Source: Mycobacterium mantenii (GTDB lineage Bacteria > Actinomycetota > Actinomycetes > Mycobacteriales > Mycobacteriaceae). From it: a stretch of 64,000 bases of DNA. Below the pieces are notes generated by a model. It saw nothing but the letters and a program-made list of their open reading frames with translations. It had not been told where the DNA came from and ran no database searches. Below, piece by piece: positions 18,605-27,654 of the stretch. Every line of letters begins with the position of its first letter. Positions within the stretch are counted from its first letter, which is position 1. The stretch is taken from assembly GCF_010731775.1 (NCBI RefSeq), contig NZ_AP022590.1, positions 1,426,001-1,490,000 on the forward strand, in the 5' to 3' direction. The position numbers and the translations under genes were made by a program.

Positions 18605-20167
18605 ATGATGCAAAATCGCTGTCCTCAACCAGAATTCGGTCGAATCGGGGGCGAAGTGGATGTTTCGGGGTTCTCGGGGAGCTCGCGCGGCGACGTCGAA
18701 CATGCGGTGCTCATCGCCGGCGGTGGCCCGACGGGGCTGATGCTGGCGGGCGAACTGGCTTTGGCGGGGGTCGACGCCGCCATTGTCGAGCGTCGCACCA
18801 GCCAGCACCTGATCGGTGCTCGCGCCGGCGGTCTGCATTCCCGCACCATCGAGGTTCTCGACCAGCGTGGCATCGCAGATCGATTCCTGTCCCGGGGCAA
18901 GGTGGCGCAGGTCGCCGGCTTCTCCCAGATCCGGTTGGACATCAGCGACTTTCCCACCCGGCACCCCTACGGACTCGCGCTGTGGCAGAACGAGATCGAA
19001 CAGATCCTGGCCGACTGGATCCGCGAACTCGGCGTACCGATCTATCGCGGCGAAGAGGTCACGACTTTCGCGCAGGACGACAACGTCGTCGACGTCAGTT
19101 TGTCCGGCGGCCGGGTGATGCGCGGCCAGTATCTCGTGGGGTGCGACGGCGGACGCAGCGTCATCCGCAAGGCGGCCGGTATCGAGTTTCCGGGGTGGGA
19201 CCCGACGAGGAGCTATCTACTCGCCGAGGTCCAGATGGATGCCGCGACCGGGCAAACCCCGCAGTGGGGCATCCGCCACGACGCGCTCGGTGTCCATGCC
19301 ATGTCCACCGTTGAGGAGGGCGGCCCGGTGCGGGTCATGGTCACTGAGCGGCACCTTGGACCCGCCACCGAACCCACGCTGCGCGACCTGAGTGAGGCAC
19401 TCGTCGCCGTGTATGGGATCGACTTCGGAATCCATAGCCCCACGTGGGTTTCCCGATTCACCGATGCGGCGCGGCAGGCCGCTGCCTATCGGCGCGGACG
19501 GGTCTTGCTCGCCGGCGACGCCGCGCACATCCATCACCCGGTGGGCGGCCAGGGCCTCAACACCGGCGTGCAGGACGCGGTGAATCTGGGCTGGAAGCTT
19601 TCTCAGGTGGTCAACAAGACATCGCCCGACAGCCTCCTCGACAGCTACCACGCCGAACGCCACCCGGTCGCGCAGCGCGTGCTGCGCAACGCGTTGGCGC
19701 AGATGGCGCTCCTGCACCCCGACGAGCGCACGAAGGCGCTGCGCGACACCGTGTCCGACCTTCTCGGCATGGACGAACCCCGCAAACGCTTCGCCGCGAT
19801 GATGTCCGGGCTGGACATCTGTTACGACCTGGGTGCGGGGCACCCGCTGGTGGGGCGCCGCATGCCCGACTTGGACCTTGTCACCACCGACGGCCCGCTG
19901 CGCGTGTTCGACCTGATGCGTGATGCCCGCCCGCTGCTGCTTCATTTCAGCGGCCGCACCGACACCGGGTCCCGAACGGACCGGGTGCGCGTGGTTGACG
20001 CGAAACATGTTGACTCGTTTGTGCTTCCGGTGCTGGGCCCGGTGAGCGCACCGCCGGCGGTGTTGATCCGGCCGGACGGACACGTCGCGTGGGTGGGCAC
20101 CCGAACCGACCCGGAACTCCGCGACGCCCTCGCCACCTGGTTCGGGCCGCGCGCCCCCGCGACGTGA
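18605..20167 (+). CDS. FAD-dependent aromatic-hydroxylase-type monooxygenase
   Basis: About 520 residues. The N-terminal FAD motif is VLIAGGGPTGLMLAGELALAG, followed by the AGGLHSRTIEVLDQRG segment, the DG motif LVGCDGGRSVIRKAAGI, and the second FAD motif LLAGDAAHIHHPVGGQGLNTG. The C-terminal part has the thioredoxin-like tail seen in PheA/TfdB and rifampicin-monooxygenase-like enzymes. Substrate unknown; similarity to Rox enzymes is general, so drug inactivation is only a possibility. GTG 18656, preceded by GGGGGCGAA, is an alternative and perhaps better start. Confidence 0.88.
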   Translation: MMQNRCPQPEFGRIGGEVDVSGFSGSSRGDVEHAVLIAGGGPTGLMLAGELALAGVDAAIVERRTSQHLIGARAGGLHSRTIEVLDQRGIADRFLSRGKVAQVAGFSQIRLDISDFPTRHPYGLALWQNEIEQILADWIRELGVPIYRGEEVTTFAQDDNVVDVSLSGGRVMRGQYLVGCDGGRSVIRKAAGIEFPGWDPTRSYLLAEVQMDAATGQTPQWGIRHDALGVHAMSTVEEGGPVRVMVTERHLGPATEPTLRDLSEALVAVYGIDFGIHSPTWVSRFTDAARQAAAYRRGRVLLAGDAAHIHHPVGGQGLNTGVQDAVNLGWKLSQVVNKTSPDSLLDSYHAERHPVAQRVLRNALAQMALLHPDERTKALRDTVSDLLGMDEPRKRFAAMMSGLDICYDLGAGHPLVGRRMPDLDLVTTDGPLRVFDLMRDARPLLLHFSGRTDTGSRTDRVRVVDAKHVDSFVLPVLGPVSAPPAVLIRPDGHVAWVGTRTDPELRDALATWFGPRAPAT

Positions 20168-20262
20168 GGACGATGTGCGCAGGAAAGGGTGACTTGTATC
20201 GGATGGCGCAGGGTGTAACGTGCGTGTTCGCTGTTCAAGAGCAGGAAGCGCGCACCGTGGAC

Positions 20263-21228
20263 ATGGCAACCGACCAACCCCCGACACCGCCCGTGAATTG
20301 GGCCGAGGCCCAACCCTTGCTCCGGCCCGTGCTGCGCCCACAAAGTTACGTCAACCACCTGGTCAACACCGGGGCTCAGCCCTGGGTCCGCGTGGTGTTC
20401 CCGTTCATCAACGAGATGGTTGTGGTCGACCTGCCCACGGTGCGGGCAATGGTGACCCCGGCCGAAACGGATGCCTGGGCCATCACCGGTGATCAAGCCT
20501 TCGCGGTGGCCAGGCAGAATCTTTCCGCGCGCCAACAGGTCTTCGCGCCGGGCGAGAAGTTGCTGTTGAAGGACGCGGACGGCGACACCTATGTCGATTC
20601 TCTGATCCTCGCCGCCGGTTGGCTGGGTTCGCTCGCGGTGCCCGGCGCCCCCCGCCCGCTGGTGTTCTTCCCCGGCGACGGCGTACTGCTGCTCGGCACC
20701 GACGCGCCCGACGACGCCGCGGAGCTCTTCGAGGCCGCCGAGCGGATGTACCTCGATGCCGAGCAACCCATCTCGCCGCAGGGCTACACGATCGAGGGCA
20801 GCATCATCGCGCCGTTCGATCAGGCTGGCCCGCACCCCCTGCGGGAGTTGGCATTGCGGGCTCGAACCCTCTTGGCCACAAGGGAATACAACCATCAGAG
20901 CGAATTCCTGCGGGCGCACTACGCGCGTGAATTGTTCCCGCAACACGTCGGCGAAGCGCAGATGATCGAGACGGACTGGGGCCCGCGCACCATCACCGTG
21001 TGGGGGGAAGGCGTCCCCTGGGAGCTGCCGCAAACCGACTACGTGACCTTCTTGGCCGGCGATCCGTCGAACGACAAGTTCACCGTCCCGTTCCCGACGG
21101 TCGTCGACGCGGTGGGCATCCTTCCCGTTGCGGGGATCAATCCGGTCCGCTACCGCGCCAATGAATGGCCGAGACCAGAGCTGCTGGCGACGCTGCGGGC
21201 GCATGCCGTCGACCTGCCGAGCGGATGA
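20263..21228 (+). CDS. Conserved hypothetical protein (321 aa)
   Basis: Starts at ATG 20263 (or GTG 20257, with AGGAAG upstream). The protein is soluble, with a PVLRPQSYVNHLV opening and a central stretch ITGDQAFAVARQNLSARQ that faintly recalls DUF1444 proteins. It ends PTVVDAVGILPVAGINPVRYRANEWPRPELL. No catalytic motif or membrane segment is seen. It reads like a well-conserved mycobacterial protein, but I cannot name its function. Confidence 0.7.
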   Translation: MATDQPPTPPVNWAEAQPLLRPVLRPQSYVNHLVNTGAQPWVRVVFPFINEMVVVDLPTVRAMVTPAETDAWAITGDQAFAVARQNLSARQQVFAPGEKLLLKDADGDTYVDSLILAAGWLGSLAVPGAPRPLVFFPGDGVLLLGTDAPDDAAELFEAAERMYLDAEQPISPQGYTIEGSIIAPFDQAGPHPLRELALRARTLLATREYNHQSEFLRAHYARELFPQHVGEAQMIETDWGPRTITVWGEGVPWELPQTDYVTFLAGDPSNDKFTVPFPTVVDAVGILPVAGINPVRYRANEWPRPELLATLRAHAVDLPSG

Positions 21229-21251
21229 CGCTGTCCAGTCCGGGCGTCCCG

Positions 21252-21434
21252 TCAGTCCGGCGGCTCGTTAGCCGAGCCTCGGACATCCGCTTGTTCCCGG
21301 TCGCTGCGGTTGCCGGGAACGCCTTCGGCCTCGCTTTCCTCGGTAACTTTCTCTTCGAGTTGATCGACGATGTGTTCCAGCTCCTGAGCGCGGCTCAGCG
21401 GGTCTTTGTCGGGTTTGGTCATATCGCTTTCCAT
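21252..21434 (-). CDS. Small acidic coiled-coil protein (60 aa)
   Basis: MESDMTKPDKDPLSRAQELEHIVDQLEEKVTEE... is a short, highly charged protein whose central heptad pattern (LEHIVDQLEEKV) predicts a coiled coil; the rest looks disordered. ATG at residue 5 is another possible start. It is divergent from the zwf gene 138 bp away. Function unknown; composition supports a real gene. Confidence 0.55.
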   Translation of the reverse strand: MESDMTKPDKDPLSRAQELEHIVDQLEEKVTEESEAEGVPGNRSDREQADVRGSANEPPD

Positions 21435-21572
21435 TGGCCTGGGTGGCGGACGACGGGCACCAGCGCCGGGGCCCCGCCGCTATTCAATACCCGATCGCGC
21501 GTTCGCTAACCAGACCCCGCCGCCCCCGGAACGGACGAGACACAGCGCCGCTGCGGTGGAAGTATCGCAAGA

Positions 21573-23072
21573 GTGGCTACCGAGAAACCCCAGACCATCG
21601 CTTACCCGGGTGCCGACGCCCGCCCGCGTCGCCACCACTCCGACCCGCTCGACCCGCACGTCATCGTCCTTTTCGGCGCGACGGGCGATCTGGCGAAACG
21701 AAAGCTGATCCCCGGCCTGGCGTACCTGGACCAGTCCGAATTGGCGCCCAATATCCAGATCGTCGCCACGTCGTTGGAAGACCTGAGTCAGGACGAATTC
21801 CGGGAAATCGCCAAGGAGGCCATCGATTCCTTCGGCACCCACAAGCTCACGCCCGAACAGTGGGCGAACTTCGCCGATATCGTCCGCTACGTCCCACAGA
21901 GCGCCGGGCCCGAGGCGCTGGCCGAGGCGGTGGCGCAGGCCGAGGACAACTTGGGGCCCAACGTCCGGCGATTGCACTACCTGTCGGTGCCGCCCAAGGC
22001 GGCACGCGCCGTGATCACCATGCTGAGCGACGCCAAGCTGGTAGAACGCTCGCGGGTGGTGATGGAGAAGCCGTTCGGCACCGATCTGGCCAGCGCGGTG
22101 GCGCTCAACGACTTCGTGCACGAAACCTTCGAGGAATCCCAGATTTTCCGTATCGATCACTTCTTGGGCAAGGAAGCCGCGCAGAACATCTTGGCGTTCC
22201 GCTTCGCCAACGGCCTGTTCGAGCCGATCTGGAATCGCAACTTCATCGACCATATCCAGATCGACATTCCCGAGGAGCTGGGCCTGGACCAGCGGGCGAA
22301 CTTCTACGAAGAGACCGGTGCGTACAAGGACATGGTGGTAACCCACCTGTTTCAGGTGATGGCGTTCGTGGTGATGGAGCCGCCGACGGCGCTCGAACCG
22401 TTTGCCATCAGCGAAGAGAAAAACAAGGTGTTCCGGTCGATGCTGCCGGTCAAGCCGTCCAATGTGGTCCGCGGTCAGTACAGCGGATACCGCGACGAGG
22501 ACGGGGTGGCAAAGGATTCCGACACCGAGACGTTTATCGCGCTCAAAGTCGGCATCGACAACTGGCGATGGGCCGGGGTGCCCATCTACCTGCGCACCGG
22601 CAAGAAGATGGCCGAGGGTATCCGCATCATCTCGATCGCGTTCAAAGAGGCGCCGCGAACCATGTTCCCGCCCGGATCCGGCGTCGGGACCCAGGGTCCC
22701 GATCACCTCACGTTCGATCTCGCCGACAACTCGAAGGTTTCGCTGTCCTTCTACGGCAAGCGTCCCGGCCCCGGGATGAAGCTGGACAAGCTGTCCATGC
22801 AGTTTTCCTCACAGGAGATCGACACCGTCGTGGACGTGCTGGAGGCCTACGAACGGCTGATCCTCGATGCGATGCGGGGCGACCACACGCTGTTCAATAC
22901 GGCCGAAGGCATCGAATCATTGTGGGAGCGTTCGGAAGATCTCCTCACCGATCCGCCGCCGGCCAAGCTGTATCAGCCAGGCACATGGGGACCCAACGCC
23001 ATCCACCAATTGATCGCGCCCAATGCGTGGCGACTGCCCTTCGAGCGCGAGTGGCGGGAGGCCAGGTCATAG
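21573..23072 (+). CDS. zwf: Glucose-6-phosphate 1-dehydrogenase
   Basis: 499 residues. The coenzyme motif is VLFGATGDLAKRKL (about 32-45), the substrate/active-site peptide is RIDHFLGKEAAQNIL (His about 194), and EKPFGTDL and WAGVPIYLRTGKKM are present. It catalyses NAD(P)-linked oxidation of glucose-6-phosphate, the first step of the pentose phosphate route. No transaldolase, transketolase or opcA lies beside it, unlike the usual mycobacterial zwf2 locus, and the sequence differs clearly from zwf2 as I remember it. It therefore looks like a stand-alone additional zwf paralogue. Confidence 0.93.
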   Translation: MATEKPQTIAYPGADARPRRHHSDPLDPHVIVLFGATGDLAKRKLIPGLAYLDQSELAPNIQIVATSLEDLSQDEFREIAKEAIDSFGTHKLTPEQWANFADIVRYVPQSAGPEALAEAVAQAEDNLGPNVRRLHYLSVPPKAARAVITMLSDAKLVERSRVVMEKPFGTDLASAVALNDFVHETFEESQIFRIDHFLGKEAAQNILAFRFANGLFEPIWNRNFIDHIQIDIPEELGLDQRANFYEETGAYKDMVVTHLFQVMAFVVMEPPTALEPFAISEEKNKVFRSMLPVKPSNVVRGQYSGYRDEDGVAKDSDTETFIALKVGIDNWRWAGVPIYLRTGKKMAEGIRIISIAFKEAPRTMFPPGSGVGTQGPDHLTFDLADNSKVSLSFYGKRPGPGMKLDKLSMQFSSQEIDTVVDVLEAYERLILDAMRGDHTLFNTAEGIESLWERSEDLLTDPPPAKLYQPGTWGPNAIHQLIAPNAWRLPFEREWREARS

Positions 23073-23099
23073 CGGAAGCGCCGCGAAAGCACCTCGGTT

Positions 23100-24023
23100 T
23101 CAGTTTAATTCGGCACTGAGGTAACTGATCGCGTGCCGGAAGTGCTTGAGGATTTCGTTGTCGGGTAGCACGAATCCGTATTGGGCATAGACCTGTTCGG
23201 TGGGGTGGCGGGTGACGTTCCAGCCGGTGCCGGCCAGGTGTTCAGCGGCCGGGCGCCGCTCGCCGAGCCAGACCAGCTCGGCGACGTCGATGTCCAGTCC
23301 GTGCTGACGCCAGGCGCTGCGCATCGCCCGGGCCCGTTCGTCGGTGAATACGCTCATGTCGGTGATGTTTTCCGTGGCCAGCCGGCTGCCCGGGGCGCTG
23401 AGCGCGGTGATGTTGTCCAGCAGCCGGTCCTGGGCTTCGGGCGGTAGATAGGGCAGCAGGCCCTCGGCGATCCAGGCGGTGGGGGAGTTGGCGTCAAAGC
23501 CGCTGTGGCGCAGCGCCGTTGGCCAGTCATCGCGAAGATCGATCGCGACGGTGCGGCGCTCGGCGGCCGGCTCGGCACCGATCTGGTCGAGCGTGTCGGT
23601 CTTGAAGGCGATGACTTCTGGCTGGTCGACCTCGAAAACCACGGTGCCCGCGGGCCACGACAATCGATAGGCCCGCGCGTCGAGCCCGGCGGCCAAGATG
23701 ACGGCCTGCCGGATTCCGGCCGCGGTGGCCGCGCCGAAGAAGTCGTCGAAAAACCTGGTCCGCACCGTAATCTGCTCGCGCCGCTGCTGCAGGGTCATCG
23801 GCATGTCATCGGTGTCGAGCGGGATTTGGCCATCCAGCATGCGGGTGAAGAAGGGGTGCCCGACGGCCCGCACCAGCGGCTCGGCGAACTTGTCATCGAG
23901 CAGTGGGTCGGGCTCGCGGGACGCCATCGCCCGGGAGGCCGCCACCATGGTCGCGGTCGCGCCCACGCTCGATTCCAGGTCCCAGCTGTCGCCCTCGGTT
24001 CGCGCCGAATCAGTTGATGACAT
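23100..24023 (-). CDS. Putative SAM-dependent methyltransferase, TIGR00027 / LCMT-like family
   Basis: From ATG 24023, preceded by AAGGGGAAAACGA, the protein is 307 residues. It has the family pattern [25 protein letters not shown], then [33 protein letters not shown] and [19 protein letters not shown]. This family is strongly expanded in mycobacteria and related to leucine carboxyl methyltransferases; most substrates are unknown. It converges on zwf with 27 bp between. Confidence 0.92.
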   Translation of the reverse strand: MSSTDSARTEGDSWDLESSVGATATMVAASRAMASREPDPLLDDKFAEPLVRAVGHPFFTRMLDGQIPLDTDDMPMTLQQRREQITVRTRFFDDFFGAATAAGIRQAVILAAGLDARAYRLSWPAGTVVFEVDQPEVIAFKTDTLDQIGAEPAAERRTVAIDLRDDWPTALRHSGFDANSPTAWIAEGLLPYLPPEAQDRLLDNITALSAPGSRLATENITDMSVFTDERARAMRSAWRQHGLDIDVAELVWLGERRPAAEHLAGTGWNVTRHPTEQVYAQYGFVLPDNEILKHFRHAISYLSAELN

Positions 24024-24204
24024 TCGTTTTCCCCTTCCGGGATCCATCCACCGCGTCGGCCAATTCGCCCTCGGTGAGGTTCACCACCGGCGACTAGGCC
24101 ACCGGTACCGAAGGGTACTTTCTGCCTATGCCGAGCGCACCACACACCCGCAGGAATCTGACCGTTAACCGCGCCGAGCTCGACGACAGGAAGTGAAGCA
24201 CTCC

Positions 24205-25086
24205 ATGGCACCGACCCTGCGCCCGCGCCGATCCGCCCTGTACCTGCCCGGTAACAAGCCACGCGCGCTGGAGAAGGGGAGAACGCTGCCGGCGGATGTG
24301 CTGATTTTCGACCTCGAGGATGCGGTGGGACCCGATGCGAAGGCCGATTCGAGGGTGACGGTGTGCGAGGCGATCTCGGCGGGGGGCTACCGGCCCCGCG
24401 AGGTCGTGGTTCGTATCAACGGCCTGGACACCGACTGGCACGAAGACGACATGGCCGCCGCGGCCGGATCGACCGCCGACGGCGTGCTGGTGCCGAAAGT
24501 CGAGACAGGCCAACAGGTTCAAGCGCTGGCCAACAAGCTGGGCACTTTGGGAGCGCCGGAGTCGATGCAGCTGTGGGTGATGATCGAAACGCCCCGGGCC
24601 TTTCTGCGGGCCGAAGAGGTCGCGTCGGCCAGCGATCGCCTGGCCGGGTTGGTGGTCGGCACCAACGATCTGGTCAACGAGCTGCACGGCCTGCACGTCC
24701 CTGGTCGCGCACCCGCCGTGCCCGCCCTGGGCCTGGCGCTGCTGGGCGCGAGGGCGGCCGGAAAGGTCATCTTGGATGGCGTGTTCAACGACATCACCAA
24801 CGAGAGCGCATTCCGGGCCGAGGCGCGGCAGGGCCGCGAGATGGGATTCGACGGCAAGACCCTGATCCACCCGTCGCAGATCGCCCCCGCCAACGAGCTG
24901 TTCGGTCCGTCACACAAAGAGCTGGAGGACGCCCGCAAGATCGTCTCAGCTTATGAGCAGGCGCAGGCCGCGGGAACCAGCGTCATCACCGTCGATGGCC
25001 GCATGATCGAGAGCTTGCACGTCCGCGACGCCCAGCGCATCCTCACCCTCGCGGATTTGATCTCCGAGCTGGAATCCGCTTCCTAG
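24205..25086 (+). CDS. HpcH/HpaI-aldolase, CitE-like CoA-ester lyase
   Basis: 293 residues. It has the CitE/Mcl hallmarks RRSALYLPGNKPRALEKG, the metal-site strand LIFDLEDAVGP, VVVRINGLDTDW and GFDGKTLIHPSQI. Stand-alone CitE-like proteins in mycobacteria lack the citrate lyase partners and act on acyl-CoA substrates such as malyl- or citramalyl-CoA. No citD or citF is present here. GTG 24193 is an upstream alternative start. Single gene. Confidence 0.9.
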   Translation: MAPTLRPRRSALYLPGNKPRALEKGRTLPADVLIFDLEDAVGPDAKADSRVTVCEAISAGGYRPREVVVRINGLDTDWHEDDMAAAAGSTADGVLVPKVETGQQVQALANKLGTLGAPESMQLWVMIETPRAFLRAEEVASASDRLAGLVVGTNDLVNELHGLHVPGRAPAVPALGLALLGARAAGKVILDGVFNDITNESAFRAEARQGREMGFDGKTLIHPSQIAPANELFGPSHKELEDARKIVSAYEQAQAAGTSVITVDGRMIESLHVRDAQRILTLADLISELESAS

Positions 25087-25203
25087 GGGCTGCGGACATA
25101 TCGGGCGGGCCGCGCGGGTGCACGACGGCCGCCCACGACGGGCGTTCAGTGCCGGCCACACGGTAGGTTGAACGCGTTGTGAGACGACTCGAGAGGAGAT
25201 GAC

Positions 25204-26436
25204 GTGGGCCAGACCGCGGCCATGGCCGAGGCCGACCGCGCGTGGATGGTCGACACGCTGCTCGCGCTGCTGCAGACCCCGAGCCCGTCGGGACGCACGG
25301 ACGCGGTGATGCAGCTGATCGGCGACATTTTCGACGACTTCGGGGTGCCGTTCACCCTGACCCGGCGCGGCGCGCTGACCGCCGAACTCGCGGGTGCGTC
25401 CGCGACCACCGACCGGGCCGTGGTGGTCCATTCCGACACCATCGGCTGCATGGTCCGCGAGCTCAAGGACAACGGCCGCCTCGAAATCGTTCCGGTCGGC
25501 ACCTTTTCGGCGCGGTTCGCCGCCGGTGCCCGGGTGCGCATCTTCATCGACGACCCGGACGAGTTCATCACCGGCACGGTCATGCCGCTGAAGGCCAGCG
25601 GGCACGCGTTCGGCGACGAAATCGACACGCAACCCACGGACTGGAAGCACGTCGAGGTTCGCATCGACCGCAGGGTGTCCACGCGGGAGGACCTGGTTCG
25701 GCTCGGCCTGCAAGTCGGTGACTTCGTGGCGTTGATCACCAGCCCCGAGCTCACCGCCGACGGTTTCATCGTCTCCCGGCACCTGGACGGCAAGGCGGGC
25801 GTCGCTATCGCGCTCGCCCTGGCCAAGAACTTCTCAGAGAACAAGGTGGTGCTGCCGCACCGCACCACGATCATGGTCACCATCACCGAGGAGGTCGGCC
25901 ACGGAGCCAGCCACGGCCTGCCCGCGGACGTCGCCGAGCTGGTCTCGGTGGACAACGCGGTGTGCGCGCCCGGCCAGCATTCCCTCGAGGACGGCGTGAC
26001 GATCCCGATGGCGGACATGCACGGCCCGTTCGACTACCACCTGACCCGCAAACTCTGCCGACTCGCACAGGACCAGGGAATCCCGTTCGCCCGCGACATC
26101 TTTCGCTACTACCGCTCCGATGCGGCGGCGGCTATCGAGGCCGGGGCCAACACCCGCGCCGCGCTGGTCGGCTTCGGGCTCGACGGCAGTCATGGCTGGG
26201 AGCGCACCCACATCGATTCGCTGGAAGCCGCCTACAACCTTCTGCACGCCTGGCTGCAGACACCGTTGACGTTCGCCAAGTGGGACGCCAAGCCGAGCGG
26301 CAGCCTGCGCGACTTTCCGTCGTCGAAGCAACCCGCCCCCAGCGAACGGTGGGTACCGCTGTCGCGCGGCGATTACGAAAGCCCCGGCGACGCCTCGCCC
26401 GGGGCGCACTGGCCGCCGGAGGGACCACAGGCCTGA
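25204..26436 (+). CDS. M42-type peptidase of the NAGGN osmoprotectant-associated family
   Basis: 410 residues with the M42 dinuclear-metal ligands: VVVHSDTIGCM (His/Asp), SRHLDGKAGVAIALALA (Asp), TITEEVGHGASHG (Glu-Glu) and SVDNAVCAPGQ. The sequence matches the subgroup annotated with biosynthesis of N-acetylglutaminylglutamine amide (TIGR03106 type). The partner genes for that pathway (asparagine-synthase-like amidotransferase and the GNAT/ATP-grasp synthase) are not adjacent. The metal site looks complete. Physiological substrate inferred from family only. Confidence 0.85.
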   Translation: MGQTAAMAEADRAWMVDTLLALLQTPSPSGRTDAVMQLIGDIFDDFGVPFTLTRRGALTAELAGASATTDRAVVVHSDTIGCMVRELKDNGRLEIVPVGTFSARFAAGARVRIFIDDPDEFITGTVMPLKASGHAFGDEIDTQPTDWKHVEVRIDRRVSTREDLVRLGLQVGDFVALITSPELTADGFIVSRHLDGKAGVAIALALAKNFSENKVVLPHRTTIMVTITEEVGHGASHGLPADVAELVSVDNAVCAPGQHSLEDGVTIPMADMHGPFDYHLTRKLCRLAQDQGIPFARDIFRYYRSDAAAAIEAGANTRAALVGFGLDGSHGWERTHIDSLEAAYNLLHAWLQTPLTFAKWDAKPSGSLRDFPSSKQPAPSERWVPLSRGDYESPGDASPGAHWPPEGPQA

Positions 26437-26441
26437 GGCCG

Positions 26442-26743
26442 CTACATCTGCGCCCCGACGACCTTGGTCTGTAGGTAGGTCTCGATGCCGGCCTTGCCGG
26501 ACTCGTGGCCCCAGCCGGACTGTTTGTAGCCGCCGAACGGCATCGAGTGGTCGTAGGGAAAGGCGCAGTTGAGTCCGACGGTTCCGGCCTTGAGCCGCTT
26601 GGCCAGCCGATCGGAGCGGCCCAAGTCCTTGGTCCACACCGTGGCAGCCAGACCGTAGGTGCTGTTGTTGGCCAGCGCGACGGCCTCGTCCTCGTCGTCG
26701 AACGGCGGGCGCGGACCTCGTCCAATACCGATTGCACCGACAT
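26442..26743 (-). pseudogene. Aldehyde dehydrogenase reduced to its two ends (internal deletion)
   Basis: A perfect AGGAGGAG ribosome site precedes ATG 26743 and a plausible N-terminus, MSVQSVLDEVRARRS. Within about 40 bases the coding potential jumps to another frame that reads PFDDEDEAVALANNSTYGLAATVWTK..., and continues through KAGTVGLNC, PFGGYKQSGWGHESGK and a stop at 26442. That is the last 90 or so residues of an aldehyde dehydrogenase. The NAD site, catalytic Glu and catalytic Cys are gone. The picture is one internal deletion of roughly 400 codons that also shifted the frame. Confidence 0.82.
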
Positions 26744-26834
26744 GCGTCTCCTCCTGACGTGAATGCGGCAGAAGTTATGCGCTTAACCCCACGCTGTCTA
26801 CGAGATCCAAGAAATGGGACCGAGCCGAAGCGGC

Positions 26835-27602
26835 CTAGCGGCCGCGCGCGATGCGGTCGGCGCGCCAGCACCGAGACTGCATGGGGACGTCGATCGCCTC
26901 GGCGCCGGAGAAGTGGTCGGTCAAGACGGCGCGGGCGTTGGCGAGTCGCTGGGCGCGGTCGTCCGGCGAGGTGATGATCACCCGGCTGTAGGTGGCGAGC
27001 ATCGCGACGACATCGTCGATGGTCATCCTCCGCACGAATGCGAACCTCTCGCTGGCGACGTTGTGGAAGATCTGCGGATCGGGGAGCACCACGTTCTCGT
27101 GCCGCCGGCGGAAACGGTCGGGCGCATCCAGCTCGGTCGTATCGTCGCCGGGCAGCACGTCGAGGTCGCGGACCCAGTCCACATCGCGATCTCGACTGGT
27201 CCAGATCAGCCCGAGCCGTCCGCCGTCGCGCAACACCCGGCCGATCTCCGGAACGGCACATTCGGGGTCCATCCAGTGCCACGCCGACGAGACGAACACC
27301 GCGTCCGCGGAATGGTCGGGCAGCGGAATCGCCTCGCCGGTGCCCTCCACGGCGCGAACCCCGGGGGATCTCTCGGCCAGCACCGCGCGCATCCGCGCGT
27401 CGGGCTCGACCGCGACGACTTGCGCCGCCCGCCCGACGAGCGTGCGGGTGAACAGACCGGTGCCCGCACCGACGTCGACGGCCACCTCGCAGTCGGACGG
27501 CAGCAACCAGTCCACCGCGTGCCGCGGAGGGTGTGGCCGCAGCGCGTCGTAGTCCTCGGCGATCGAGCCGAAGGACATCGCGCGTATTTGACGATCAGTC
27601 AC
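26835..27602 (-). CDS. SAM-dependent methyltransferase (methyltransferase 11 type)
   Basis: From GTG 27602 the protein begins MTDRQIRAMSFGSIAEDYDALRP; ATG 27578 is the alternative. Motif I is VAVDVGAGTGLFTRTLVG, followed by VVAVEPDARMRAVL, and the post-motifs ADAVFVSSAWHWM and VLRDGGRLGLIW. This layout is typical of small-molecule methyltransferases of the UbiE/Methyltransf_11 class. It lies 52 bp downstream of the Sap-family gene on the same strand. Substrate unknown. Confidence 0.87.
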   Translation of the reverse strand: MTDRQIRAMSFGSIAEDYDALRPHPPRHAVDWLLPSDCEVAVDVGAGTGLFTRTLVGRAAQVVAVEPDARMRAVLAERSPGVRAVEGTGEAIPLPDHSADAVFVSSAWHWMDPECAVPEIGRVLRDGGRLGLIWTSRDRDVDWVRDLDVLPGDDTTELDAPDRFRRRHENVVLPDPQIFHNVASERFAFVRRMTIDDVVAMLATYSRVIITSPDDRAQRLANARAVLTDHFSGAEAIDVPMQSRCWRADRIARGR

Positions 27603-27654
27603 ACGCGACAAGGTAATGCAGCTCGCTGTGCACGACATGAGAAGTTGTGGCGCG

